The notes: generated from the sequence alone by a model not told the origin. A stretch of 64,000 nucleotides of DNA from Bin80 sp965207565 (GCA_965207565.1 CBDBMQ010000024.1:147057-211056), one strand, 5' to 3'. Counted from the stretch's first letter, positions 19,793 to 29,150 are shown. Numbers and translations: made by a program.

Positions 19793-21529
19793 ATGACTGA
19801 CCTCGCCAACCACTTCCTCAAACCCAAAAACAAAACACACAGACGCTACGAAGTCCTGCGCGCCGCCTTCGTTGAACGACTGCCACTGAGAACCATCGCC
19901 GAACGCTTCGGATATTCCTACGGGACAGTCCGTAATCTCTGCTCCGAGTTCCAGAAACAGCCCGATCTGGACTTCTTTCTGCCTCACCTACGCCGGGGAG
20001 CGCCACCTCGTACCGAGACGCCGCCTTCCCAGGATATACGCCTTCAGCGCAACCAACGTATCCGAGAACTGCGCAAAGAGAGGAACCTCTCGGTCCGGGA
20101 GATCTGTGCGATTCTCCACCGGGAAGGCCTGGGGGCCAGTATGTCCACCGTTGGGCGCGTCTTGCGCGAGGCGGGCTTTACAAAACTACGTCGGCGTACC
20201 GCGATTGCGCAATTGGATTCGGTGAACATCCACCGTGCGGCCACAGCGGATGTTCGGAATCTGGACCTGAAGCCCCATCGTTTTCGGACGGACTTCGGAG
20301 GACTCTTTCTCTTTATGCACGATCTGGCCCGCATGGATCTGGACGGGTTACTCCAGAGTTGTGCCATGCCCGGCAGTATCATGATTCCTGCTGGCTGTGC
20401 GGTACGGGCGCTGTTGGCCCTCAAGCTCTGGGGAGTGCGGCGGACCTCGCGAGGGATGGTGGATATTCTGGATCCGGGACTGGCCCTCTTTGCCGGCCTG
20501 AATGCCATGCCCAAGCGCAGTACGCTCACCGAGTATTCCTGTCGAGTCCATCCCGCGCAGATCCGCCGTCTCATCAACGCCTGGCACCCGGCCGTGCGGG
20601 CACTCGACGAGTCGTTGGGGGGCAATGGGACCTCCTTTGACCTGGACTTCCATACCATCCCCTACCATGGAGAGGATGCCCTGATTGAAAAACATTTCGT
20701 CTCCAAGCGTAGTCGCAGTCAGAAAGGGATCCTCTCGCTTGTGGTACGCGATGCCGATGCACAGATTCGCAAAACAAATCGGCACGATTCGCTCCCGCAG
20801 TTTCTCCAATTCTGGCGCGAACAGACCGGTGCCTATCCCCGGGAAGTGGTCTTTAACAGTACCTTTACCACCTACGCGCACTTGCAAAAGCTGACCGACC
20901 TCGGGATTGACTTCCTGACTCTCAGAAGACGGTCCCGCAACATGGTCAAGGCTCTGAATGAGGTGCCGTCAGACCAGTGGCAACGCATCCGGCTCACCAA
21001 TGTCGGACGTACGTTCCGTACCCCCCGCATCTTGGAAAAAAAAGTCCGCGTCCGAGGCTACAAGTCTGAATTACGACAGATCGCCATCCTGGACCTCGGA
21101 TATGACAAGCCAACGCTGCTGATCACCAATCAGATGGACGAACATGCCGGCCAATTGATTGACCGATACGCACGGCGCATGATCATCGAAAACACCCTGG
21201 CCGATGCCATTGACTTCTTTCACATGGATGCGCTTAGCTCTGCTGTCCCCCTCAAAATTGAAATGGATCTCCAGCTCACACTCATGGCCAGTACACTCTA
21301 CCGAGTCCTGGCCCAACGGGTCGGGCGGGGTATGGAAACCGCCAAGCCCCGCACACTCTTCGAAAAACTCGTGCGAAATCAAGCCACCATCCAGATCCGA
21401 TCCAAAGACATCCTCGTCTCCCTCTCCCGACGCGCCAACAACCCCTACCTCCTGGCTGCAGGGTACAGAGATGCAGAAGTCCAGATCCCTTGGCTGGACA
21501 ATCGGAAACTGCGCATCATCATCCCCTAG
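19793..21529 (+). CDS. Large DDE transposase (IS4/IS1634-like) with N-terminal HTH
   Basis: 578 residues. Two helix-turn-helix segments occupy the N-terminus (TIAERFGYSYGTVRNL and SVREICAILHREGL). The RNase H-like core includes SFDLDFHTIPYHGED (first Asp), FNSTFTTYAHLQKL and RRMIIENTLADAIDFFH (Glu). From memory of this family the second motif normally reads DS; here Asn355 stands in its place, which could make this copy catalytically dead. No other copy is in the window and terminal repeats were not identified. It lies between PARIS copy 1 and IS remnants. Confidence 0.75.
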   Translation: MTDLANHFLKPKNKTHRRYEVLRAAFVERLPLRTIAERFGYSYGTVRNLCSEFQKQPDLDFFLPHLRRGAPPRTETPPSQDIRLQRNQRIRELRKERNLSVREICAILHREGLGASMSTVGRVLREAGFTKLRRRTAIAQLDSVNIHRAATADVRNLDLKPHRFRTDFGGLFLFMHDLARMDLDGLLQSCAMPGSIMIPAGCAVRALLALKLWGVRRTSRGMVDILDPGLALFAGLNAMPKRSTLTEYSCRVHPAQIRRLINAWHPAVRALDESLGGNGTSFDLDFHTIPYHGEDALIEKHFVSKRSRSQKGILSLVVRDADAQIRKTNRHDSLPQFLQFWREQTGAYPREVVFNSTFTTYAHLQKLTDLGIDFLTLRRRSRNMVKALNEVPSDQWQRIRLTNVGRTFRTPRILEKKVRVRGYKSELRQIAILDLGYDKPTLLITNQMDEHAGQLIDRYARRMIIENTLADAIDFFHMDALSSAVPLKIEMDLQLTLMASTLYRVLAQRVGRGMETAKPRTLFEKLVRNQATIQIRSKDILVSLSRRANNPYLLAAGYRDAEVQIPWLDNRKLRIIIP

Positions 21530-21798
21530 AATACCCCCCATTGTCATATCTTAATTCCCCCATATGCCGGTTGGGAATTCAAGCTAGAATTAACCAGTCG
21601 GCGAACAAGGGCAGGCGCCAAAGGTTTCAAACGAATATTTTTCAATCTTCCAATCGTTCCCTAATCGTACGCTGTGACGCATCACTGCATCAAGAGCTGA
21701 TTCCAACGATACCTCTGTGGTTGGTGGGCCCAAGAATTTAATTCCTCTACACGAATTGCAGTCGAACCCTCCCTCTGCAGTTCACAGACCTCAAAATG

Positions 21799-21850
21799 TT
21801 GGGTCTTCCCCTTTTTTTGAGTGGGTTTGGAGTCAGAATATAAGATCAAC
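21799..21850. mobile_element. Isolated ISL3-type terminal fragment
   Basis: The sequence from 21799 (GGGTCTTCCCCTTTTTTTG, then AGTGGGTTTGGAGTCAGAAT) matches, with few changes, the terminal ~50 bp of ISL3 copy 1 (minus strand of about 13690-13738). No transposase sequence follows. The interval 21541-22136 otherwise shows no supportable gene. Confidence 0.6.
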
Positions 21851-22136
21851 GACAAGTTGTGGCGCTGTTGCGGGCTTGGGGTTCGTCAACGCAGCAGTGC
21901 AGGCAAGCCATTGGCGTACAAACGTCTGGACCGTTCAGGATCGGGAATCCTGAAAGCCATCAGTGTTGGGCATCCGCCATGCGAACGGCACAACCGAATG
22001 AGGTATCCTTGTTTTATGATGCCTCCCTGCGCCGCACCGGGGACCCGGTGCATGCACGGTTGAATACCCAGCGCAAAATACTCAAGGTGCTCTGGACCAT
22101 CTGGAAAAAAGATGTAGCCTACAATTCAAAACGTTT

Positions 22137-22298
22137 TTATTCACCACCTGCGTCCGCGGTGACCATGTAGATATTGGCCACACCATTGTGCCATGTAAGG
22201 GTTGCCTGCGGATCTGAGTACAAGGCAGAGTTAGCCTGGCGCACGGCAATTTGAATCTCAATATCCAGGATCCAGCTGCCCCCCACCCTGCCAATCAT
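22137..22298 (-). CDS. Short protein-like frame of 53 codons, probable gene remnant
   Basis: The frame reads MIGRVGGSW, then ILDIEIQIAVRQANSALYS, and ends NIYMVTADAGGE. The composition is protein-like but I recognise no family. It contains a 23-bp segment (22244-22266) that recurs inverted at 25929-25951, and its GTGCGCCAGGCTAAC is identical to the 5' end of the twintron-type intron. It may be the 3' end of an eroded gene, or sequence left by intron activity. Confidence 0.3.
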   Translation of the reverse strand: MIGRVGGSWILDIEIQIAVRQANSALYSDPQATLTWHNGVANIYMVTADAGGE

Positions 22299-22445
22299 TC
22301 CCAATCCCGAAACCACCTAACACTCCAGAACACCTTGTATGGACATTTTTCTGTGATCTGGTGTTATATTTGGGCAAACTGGTTGCAGTTTGTTCATAAT
22401 AACAGATTGGTGGTATACCCGCTCTAATCGATTCACCAGACAAAA

Positions 22446-23528
22446 ATGCCCACCAAGAGCATCGAAATGATAGAAGTCTCGCGTCTCCGGCTTGATGCGG
22501 AAAATCCTAGGCTTGGAAGACATTTTATCGGTACGCATCCCAGCCAGAAAAAAGTCCGGGATAAGATGAGTAACTGGACACTTGATGAACTGGCTATCTC
22601 GTTCATTGAAAACGGTTTTTGGCCTCAGGAAGCTCTCGTAGTGCTTGATGACAAGGATACCCCACTGACTGTGTTGGAAGGTAATCGGCGCCTAGCGGCA
22701 CTACAATTACTCCTTGAGGCGAAAGACGGTAAGCCATACACCTCCAAGTGGAACGAGATTGCAAATTCGGCTACACCGGAGAGGATTCAGAAATTACACG
22801 CCGTTCCATGTATAAAAGTGAACGATCGCCGAGACGTTCAGGCATACCTGGGCTTTCGTCATGTGACTGGAATCAAGCAATGGGCTCCTGCGGAGAAGGC
22901 ATCCTATATTACACATCTGATTGAAGAAGAGGGGCTTTCCTACGAAGAGGTTATGCGTCGAATTGGCAGCAAAACACCGACCGTGCGCCAACATTACATT
23001 GCCTATCGCTTACTGAGCCAGATAGAGGAGGAGGTCGAAGATATTTCCCTGAAGGATGTAGAAGAACGTTTCAGTGTAATGTATTTGTCTCTTCGCTCTG
23101 CCGGCACGCAGAAGTTTCTCAAGATAGATCTCTCGGCAGAACCCAGTAAGCAGCTTCGCCCGGTATCAACGTCGCGTTCTAGTAATCTGGCAAACTATGC
23201 CGCTTGGCTTTTTGGCACGAAAGAGCAACCTCCATTGTTCCGGGATTCCAGGCAGACAGATAGGTTTGGAAAAATTCTTGGTAGTGAGAAAGCGCTGGCA
23301 TACCTTGAGCGGACCTCAATCCCCATCTTTGAAGTTGCGGAACGTCTGGCCGGGAGCGAAGAAACCGAGGTATTGAGGTATATCGAGCAAGCAACCGATG
23401 AAATGGAGAAAGCGTTGAGCGTAGCTCACCTATACAAGAATTCTTCCAGAATACGCGAGGCCGTAGATCGGTTCAGGAAAGGAGCAGAAAGATTGATTGA
23501 ATTGTTCCCAAATCCACCGGCAGAATAA
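22446..23528 (+). CDS. ParB/sulfiredoxin-like nuclease-domain protein in an R-M cluster
   Basis: 360 residues. The N-terminal third is a ParB/Srx fold: IEVSRLRLDAENPRL, then ENGFWPQEALVVLDD and the signature LEGNRRLAAL. A helical HTH-like segment (LSYEEVMRRIGSKTPTVRQHY) follows. It is not a chromosome-partition ParB by context: it is followed by a putative restriction nuclease and a C5 methyltransferase on the same strand. Similar trios occur in defence islands, where the ParB-like protein probably binds or cuts DNA. Its 3' end nearly meets the next gene. Confidence 0.8.
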   Translation: MPTKSIEMIEVSRLRLDAENPRLGRHFIGTHPSQKKVRDKMSNWTLDELAISFIENGFWPQEALVVLDDKDTPLTVLEGNRRLAALQLLLEAKDGKPYTSKWNEIANSATPERIQKLHAVPCIKVNDRRDVQAYLGFRHVTGIKQWAPAEKASYITHLIEEEGLSYEEVMRRIGSKTPTVRQHYIAYRLLSQIEEEVEDISLKDVEERFSVMYLSLRSAGTQKFLKIDLSAEPSKQLRPVSTSRSSNLANYAAWLFGTKEQPPLFRDSRQTDRFGKILGSEKALAYLERTSIPIFEVAERLAGSEETEVLRYIEQATDEMEKALSVAHLYKNSSRIREAVDRFRKGAERLIELFPNPPAE

Positions 23529-23544
23529 TCAGAGGGTCTGTCTG

Positions 23545-24477
23545 ATGCTCCGCATTCCCTCTAAGGGACTCCAAAATTCCGTGAACAGACACAATTGCCG
23601 TACGGATGTCTTGTCGGACTGGATTGAAGGTTCTGCCCTTTTCACTCAAACACGCATCTCTAAGGTCGACGTTCTGGACATGCTCCTTGAAGAACAGGTC
23701 TATAGAAACGAGGACTTTGCCTGGGAGTTTATCCTCAACGTATGGGACGATTTACGGTATCGGGTAGAACATGGAAAAAATTGTGCGCTGCGCATTGATT
23801 TAGACGGAGTAACCCCAGAAGGGCATTGGGAAAAATTCCCGGCATACTCATTTTGTCTTGCACTGGCTCTCCGGGATTGGTGCTCCTGTGGCGACAATTC
23901 CCATCATGAGCAGGGTGAGTTGTTTGAGAGACTCACTGAGTGCTCTCTGGTCGCAAGAGGTTGGAGATCAAAGAGAACCGGTTGGGCTTCAAAAAATGCT
24001 GCCGGTCTGCCTAGATTGGTTGAAGAAATTTCGTCACACATTAAGGAGCCACTTGGGGGTAATATTGAAGAATGGCTCCCGTCCAGAGGCAAAGATGCCG
24101 GCTTGGACCTGATATGTGACCAACTATTTTCGGATGATCGTGGAGGCCGCCCGCTTTATTTTTTTCAGTGTGCTTCCGGTCGCCAGTGGAAGGACAAGAC
24201 AAATACTCCAGATCTTCAACTGTGGGCTAAACTCATTGATTTCTCGAACAGTCCGCTCCGCGGGTTTTCCCTCCCTTATGTTCTGTCAGAAAGGAGGGAG
24301 TTTCGGCGCGTGGCCAATAGCATAAACGGTATCCTAATTGACCGACTGAGACTTATTGCCCCTCTTGCCGGAGACAGCAACCAAGTTCCTTCCGAGCTTG
24401 AATCCGATTTGAAAAATTGGCTAACCCCTCGAATAGAAGCTCTCACGTCTGAATCACATGTCAATCAAATTTATTGA
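23545..24477 (+). CDS. Putative restriction endonuclease (PD-(D/E)xK-like)
   Basis: About 310 residues from the ATG at 23545. An in-frame start at 23497 would overlap the ParB-like gene. The core shows GKDAGLDLICDQLF followed by LYFFQCASGRQWKDK, which resembles the D...(E/Q)xK arrangement of PD-(D/E)xK nucleases fused to or paired with Dcm-type methylases. It overlaps the methyltransferase start by 20 bp, indicating translational coupling. The assignment is by motif and operon position, with no catalytic proof. Confidence 0.65.
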   Translation: MLRIPSKGLQNSVNRHNCRTDVLSDWIEGSALFTQTRISKVDVLDMLLEEQVYRNEDFAWEFILNVWDDLRYRVEHGKNCALRIDLDGVTPEGHWEKFPAYSFCLALALRDWCSCGDNSHHEQGELFERLTECSLVARGWRSKRTGWASKNAAGLPRLVEEISSHIKEPLGGNIEEWLPSRGKDAGLDLICDQLFSDDRGGRPLYFFQCASGRQWKDKTNTPDLQLWAKLIDFSNSPLRGFSLPYVLSERREFRRVANSINGILIDRLRLIAPLAGDSNQVPSELESDLKNWLTPRIEALTSESHVNQIY

Positions 24478-25426
24478 CTTATTTGCAGGACTGGGAGGGT
24501 TTCACCAAGCCCTCAGACAGCGGGGGTCGGAATGTGTTTTTGCGTCAGAACTCAATCCCCAACTCGCAGACCTTTACAGGCAGAATTTCGGGATTTCACC
24601 CCAGGGAGACATCAGAAAGGTCAATCCTTCATCAATTCCAAATCACGATGTGCTGTGCGCCGGCTTTCCATGTCAACCTTTCTCCAAAGCAGGCAATCAA
24701 AAGGGACTGGAATGCCCGCAATGGGGTGACCTGTTCAGCTATATCGTCAAAATCTTAGAGGTCAAAAAACCTCGCTATTTCATTATTGAGAATGTCCCCA
24801 ACCTTGTTCGGCACAATCACGGCAAAACTTGGGATACTATTTGCGATCAGCTTCGCGTGGATTATAATATCAGTTTTGAAAAGCTGTCCCCCCACATGTT
24901 CGGCATTCCGCAGAAGCGGGAACGTACTTTCATCGTAGGCGACCGACGAGGCTTGATAGGATTCAGGTGGCCTCTTCCAGATAAATTGCCTGAGCTATCG
25001 ATCCGTACGGTTCTTGATGACAACCCCAAAGATGCCCTTGTTCTAAACGAAGACCACCTCAACTATCTTAGAACCTGGCAGGAGTTTATTTCGTCTTTCC
25101 CTGTAGATGAAGACCTCCCCTCTTTTCCGATTTGGGCAATGGAATTTGGTGCGGACTATCCAGTAGATGGGCCGACCCCACATAAAATGGGCTACACCCA
25201 GTTGGGGGAATTCAGGGGATCTTTTGGGCAGCCACTCAAGAACTTGCCTCCTGAGAATGTCGCAAAAGCTCTTCCCGTGTATGCCCGGACAAAGCAGGAT
25301 ACTTTTCCCCAGTGGAAGATTAGCTTCATCCAAAAGAATCGTGCTTTCTATTCCCGCTACCAAGAATTGATTGATGGCTGGCTTAACAAGGTTCAGGGGT
25401 TTCCCCCCCAGCTTCCAGAAACTTGA
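24458..25426 (+). CDS. C5-cytosine DNA methyltransferase, frameshifted 3' end
   Basis: Motif I DLFAGLGGFHQAL (residues 7-19), motif IV AGFPCQPFSKAG with the catalytic Cys (about 68-79), motif VI ENVPNL (about 110) and motif VIII QKRERTFIVG (about 151) are intact. The frame ends prematurely at 25426 because a C7 tract at about 25404-25410 carries one extra C: with six C's the protein continues GFPPSFQKLEW. The remaining target-recognition and motif IX-X part is the next feature. It would protect DNA against the adjacent nuclease. Confidence 0.9.
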   Translation: MSIKFIDLFAGLGGFHQALRQRGSECVFASELNPQLADLYRQNFGISPQGDIRKVNPSSIPNHDVLCAGFPCQPFSKAGNQKGLECPQWGDLFSYIVKILEVKKPRYFIIENVPNLVRHNHGKTWDTICDQLRVDYNISFEKLSPHMFGIPQKRERTFIVGDRRGLIGFRWPLPDKLPELSIRTVLDDNPKDALVLNEDHLNYLRTWQEFISSFPVDEDLPSFPIWAMEFGADYPVDGPTPHKMGYTQLGEFRGSFGQPLKNLPPENVAKALPVYARTKQDTFPQWKISFIQKNRAFYSRYQELIDGWLNKVQGFPPQLPET

Positions 25427-25752
25427 GTGGAACTGCAAGGGTGGTGAGCGGGACATCTGGAAGTATCTACTTCAGTTCCGAGCGAGCGGCATTCGCGTGA
25501 GAAGAACCGAAACTGCCCCGTCCCTTATTGCTATGACCACCAGCCAAGTGCCAATAATAGCATGGCAGAAACGTTACATGACCCCCCCGGGAATGTAGCC
25601 GCTTGCAAAGCATGGGGTCGTTGGGGAATCTCCCTGATTCAAAGGGTGGAGCGTACAGGGCCTTTGGTAATGCTGTAAATGTTGAGGTCGTTTTGAATAT
25701 TTTCGATGCCCTGGTCAAACGACCAAGCTTCAGTGGCAGAGACTCCAATTAA
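25411..25752 (+). pseudogene. Displaced C-terminal part of the C5 methyltransferase
   Basis: After the first C7 tract the sequence encodes QKLEWNCKGGERDIW ... RRTETAPSLIAMTTSQVP ... QKRYMT, then a second C7 tract (about 25582-25588) again throws the frame out. With six C's it continues PRECSRLQSMGS ... RAFGNAVNVEVVLNIFDAL (motifs IX-X) to a TAA at 25750-25752. Both lesions are +1 in C7 runs, so phase-variable slippage or read error are both possible. Confidence 0.75.
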
Positions 25753-25952
25753 GCGCAGAAACTATTGTCACCGTCAGATCTGCTCCGCAACGATTTTCTT
25801 AATGGTGTTTTCAACGGCGACCTCCCCCAGATTCTCCTCTATGTTCGCGAGATAGTGTCGACAGAATGCCAGATCAAGGGCCTCCATACCCAACTCAGTC
25901 CCACGCTCCATCTGCTCAGGAGAGAGTTTGGATATTGAGATTCAAATTGCCC
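25753..25952. other. Short spacer with inverted 23-bp repeat next to intron end
   Basis: No gene is supportable here. At its right end the 23 bp 25929-25951 equal the reverse complement of 22244-22266 and abut the inferred 3' splice boundary of the outer group II intron. Confidence 0.4.
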
Positions 25953-26008
25953 ATCGCGGTAGGGACCCAGGTTTCCCTGGGCCCCCCGCACAGATCCGGA
26001 CGTGCGCG

Positions 26009-27014
26009 TTAACGCATCCGGCTCCTCCCTTGGGTTACACTCGCGTGCATAACGGAAAATCGTCTCGCTGGCCAGTCGTGGCGTATTTTCAGCTTCGGCC
26101 AATAACGCTGCGTTAGGGCCTCCACCTGCTCCCATGTTGTCCGATCCTTCTGGGACCGCCGACGTAGGACACAGAGCCAGGCCCATTTCAGGCACCTAAA
26201 ACATCTTCGTAGGTACGGGTAGCTCCATGGTACGGCGTAGTAGTTCAGCCAGCCATTCAGAACTTGCCCAAGCCATATGCCCGTGTCATGCACGCTTTGG
26301 TGCATCCAGTGCCACAGCTCCTTACGAATTCGTTTTATGAAACGCGCCATACGCTTCGCGATTGGTTTACGGCCCAATCCGAATTTTCCTTTGCGGGTCT
26401 TACGGCAGTAATGCGTAAATCCCAGAAAGTCAAAGGTCTTGGGCTTACCTTCTCCTCGGTTTCTACGGCGTTCGATCGCATCTCGACCGAATTCAATCAG
26501 TCGCGTTTTGTCGGGATGCAGACTCAATCCGAATTTCTCCAGTCGGGTCCGCAAGGCCAGTAGAAATTTCTCCGCCTCCTCCTTGTACTTTCCACAAAAT
26601 CGTCCGCGTAACGAACGATATACGACTCCCCTACGATCTTGCGTGATTTGCGCTGGGACTTGAACCATAAGTCCAGCACGTAATGAAGATAGATGTTCGC
26701 CAGGATCGGCGAGATTACCGCGCCTTGCGGCGTACCCCGCTTACTCTCCCGCCAGTTTCCATTCTCCATTACCCCCGCTTTCAGGAATTTTGTGATGAGA
26801 CGAAGTACCCGTTTGTCCGCGATCCGGTGTTCCAGGAAGCGGATTAACCACTCCTGTTCAACCATATCAAAGAACTTTCGGATGTCCGCATCAACCACAT
26901 AGTTGACCCGTCGGCGTTCGATCACATATGCTAAGGCATCCAGACCGTTGTGGGCACTTCGGCCCGGCCTGAATCCATAGCTGAACCCGCAGAACTCCAT
27001 CTCGTAGATGGGCT
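26009..27014 (-). pseudogene. ltrA: Group II intron reverse transcriptase, C-terminal exon, one frameshift
   Basis: Continues the RT after intron 3 with PIYEMEFCGFSYGFRPGRS, DADIRKFFDMV, GTPQGAVISPILANI and the catalytic YADDF. Just after YADDFV (about 26598) the frame shifts: the remaining protein, KYKEEAEKFLLALRTRL ... FLGFTHY ... VLNGWLNYYAVP, lies one frame over to a stop at 26009 inside domain V. A short deletion after FV explains it. Even spliced, this RT would be truncated, so movement would need another maturase. Confidence 0.8.
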
Positions 27015-27660
27015 AGCGCGGTAGGGGCCCGGATTACTCCGGGCCCCCCGCACAGATCCGGACGTGCGCGTTAACGCATCCGGCTCCTCCCTTGGGTCGC
27101 ACCATCGTGCATAACGGCATGATTGCCGTAGCCGATTGATCCCATAGACTCACTGATCCATCTCTGTGTATGGCGTGAGTTCGGATCTCCCAGCTTCCCC
27201 TTGGGTGGGGACCTTCGCTCCAGCGACTCCGCAGGTCTCCCCTTGTTCGCCGCCTTCATCGCTACTATGTCCCCATCTGACTGCTCTATCCCGTGCATCA
27301 CAGGCTTCAGCGTCTTCCGCCTTCCCTGCATGGTTCCAACTCTGCGTTTAGGACAGGATAGAGCCCTCCCAGGTCCCGACAAAATGCGTGCGTACGTCCG
27401 TGAGTTCTTAGACACCGTGGGCCTGTATGCCGCCTCACCATGGTAGTGACATACATGTTGCCTTCGACCTCTTGGACGACCTCGGCGACCCAAATAATAA
27501 CAATTTCGATGCTCAATAGCTCCGGCCATACGTACCTCTACCGACGCTTCGTCGTGATCCTCGCGGAGCACAACGCACGGCTCAAGGAAGTATGTGATTG
27601 GTTGCATCTTCATACTACGGGACTTTCACCCGCTACATTTTGCCAGTTAGCCTGGCGCAC
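27015..27660 (-). mobile_element. Group II intron 3, ORF-less, nested in the RT gene of intron 2
   Basis: 646 nt from GTGCGCCAGGCTAACTGG (27660) to CCTACCGCGCT (27015), with its own domain V/VI at about 27025-27098. Its RNA is closely related to intron 2, but the maturase frame is internally deleted: the ORF start (MHGIEQSDGDIV) runs into the ORF end (TQGRSRMR). Removing exactly these 646 nt joins codons as ...AMVKYIL-E-PIYEMEFCGFSYG..., restoring the outer RT with no stop. The precise fit is strong evidence for the boundaries and for a true twintron. Confidence 0.85.
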
Positions 27661-28150
27661 CCAAGATATATTTCACCATCGCATGCTGGACAATCTTGTC
27701 TTCCAGTGCTGCGATCCCGAGCGGTCGTGTGCCCCCATCAGGCTTCGGGATATTCACCCGCCTGCTGGGGGTCGCTCGAAACGATCCACGGTGTACGCGT
27801 GTACAGAGATCCGCAAGGTTGCGGTCCAAGTTCTCGCTGTACGCCGCCCACGTCACTTGATCCACTCCCGGTGACGCATCTCGCTTTAGTGCGAAAAACG
27901 CCGCCCTCAGTGAGTCCTCATTGATGTGGTGCAAGAGCGTTGTAAGTTTCTCCTCTGGGTTCCGTCGTACGAATTCCCGTATCCGTTCCTTCCCTTGGTG
28001 CACACTTGCCCATTTCTGTGCATGGTGTGTGGTAGGATCTTGCGGATTCCCCTCGGGTAGAGGCCTTCGCTCCGACCGTTCCGCGGATGGTTCCTTGTTC
28101 ACGGTCTTCCTCACTACTATGCCTCTATCTGACTTCTCCATCTCGTGCAT
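27661..28150 (-). CDS. ltrA: Group II intron reverse transcriptase, N-terminal exon
   Basis: Encodes the start of the outer intron's RT: MHEMEKSDRGIV, then RT0-RT2 motifs (RDASPGVDQVTWAAY, RRVNIPKPDGGTRPLGIAAL, EDKIVQHAMV). The frame stops being RT exactly at 27661, where intron 3 begins. Without splicing, translation runs 5 codons into the inner intron and stops at about 27647. Functional RT therefore depends on excision of intron 3, perhaps helped by a maturase acting in trans. Confidence 0.8.
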
Positions 28151-28512
28151 CTTAGGCTTCGGCGTCTTCCGCCTTCTCTAAACGGCCCCGTACGACGGCA
28201 GGGCAAGATGGAGACCTCCCAGGTCCCAGCAAAGTGCGTACGTGCGTCCCTGAGTTCTCGGACACCGTGGGCCCATAGGTCCTCTCACCATAGCGATGAC
28301 CTACATGTTGCCTTCGACCATTTCCACGGCCTCGGCGACCCAGATGATGACCATTTCGATGCTCAATAGCTCCGGCCACACGCTCCGCTACCGACACTTC
28401 ATCGGGACCCTCGCGGATCACTACGCACGGCTCGCGGAAATATGTGTTTCGGTTAAACTTCATATTACGGGACTTGCACCCGCTACACTTTGCCAGTTAG
28501 CCTGGCGTTCAC

Positions 28513-29150
28513 ATATCCATATTCACATTCTCAATTTGTTCCAACTGCGCTGGGATAAATCCCGCATACCAAGCCTGTAGACTCGATTTTGTCCGACCTT
28601 CACGCACATTCAGAACCCTCCTCATTTTGGGATCCGATACAATGATCACATAATCATGCCGCTTACGAAAAGAGGTCTCATCCACGCAGATGTGGGTGGG
28701 AGACAACTCCGCTCTTCGCGCAAGCCCCCGGTGTACCGCACGTTGCATGATCCCGTCAATGGTGTTCCATCTCACACCCATCAAACGGGCAACGGCGGAA
28801 ACACTCGTCTCCTTCAGCCAGTCAATCACCAATGCCTCATAGGCAAACGTTACCCCCGCATTCGTCGAGGCCCAGGGAACCGATACGGTCCGAACTCCAT
28901 GATCTGAACACTGCACACGCGCAACCTCTGCTACCACGAACGTACGATACTTCCGCGCGCGCCACCGACGAGGACGACGATCATACACGGAACAAACCTG
29001 ATCACACTTCGAACATCACAGCGTAGACGTGTCCATGCAAATAACATGAATCTCCACTTCTTTGGCCGCACGGTTCGTCGTCATCCGGGAAACCTCCCAG
29101 GGAGACTCGATGCCATATACCTGACTGATCTCTTTGATCTCGATCTTCAT
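28513..29150 (-). pseudogene. ISL3-family transposase (diverged copy), interrupted by intron 2
   Basis: Starts MKIEIKEISQVYGIESPWEV at 29150, paralogous to ISL3 copy 1 (IQDINRLLGIQSPWEV). An in-frame TGA at 29016-29018 falls just before the Cys-x2-Cys pair (CSKCDQVC), and the frame then continues VVAEVARVQCSDHGVRTVSV ... CVDETSFRKRHDYVIIV ... VNMDM. The outer group II intron enters after ATGGATAT of the NMDM codons and the catalytic C-terminal half is missing beyond the intron. Confidence 0.8.

Larger units (their letters stand above)
25953..28512 (-). mobile_element. Group II intron 2 (outer member of a twintron)
   Basis: On the minus strand it begins GTGAACGCCAGGCTAACTGG at 28512 (a variant of the GTGCGCC 5' end seen in related copies) directly after ATGGATAT of an ISL3 transposase gene. 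It ends at 25953 with CCCTACCGCGAT, putting a candidate branch-point A eight bases from the end. Domain V is at about 26003-26036 (GAGCCGGATGCG, TTAA, CGCGCACGTCCGG), followed by a domain VI hairpin with GAAA loop. It encodes a reverse transcriptase interrupted by a second intron. The 3' exon does not continue the ISL3 gene, so a rearrangement has separated the original exons. Confidence 0.8.

Noticed and set aside
22446..23528. Chromosome or plasmid partition ParB
   Set aside because: No ParA and no parS-like repeats; the neighbours are a nuclease and a methyltransferase.
27071..27613. 180-codon minus-strand frame as a protein
   Set aside because: It is a translation of the inner intron's RNA; only its ends resemble the maturase frame, because of the internal deletion.
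26009..28150. Diversity-generating retroelement
   Set aside because: Both RTs have GTPQG and YADD group II motifs and sit between canonical intron ends with domain V. No adenine-biased template/variable repeat pair was seen.
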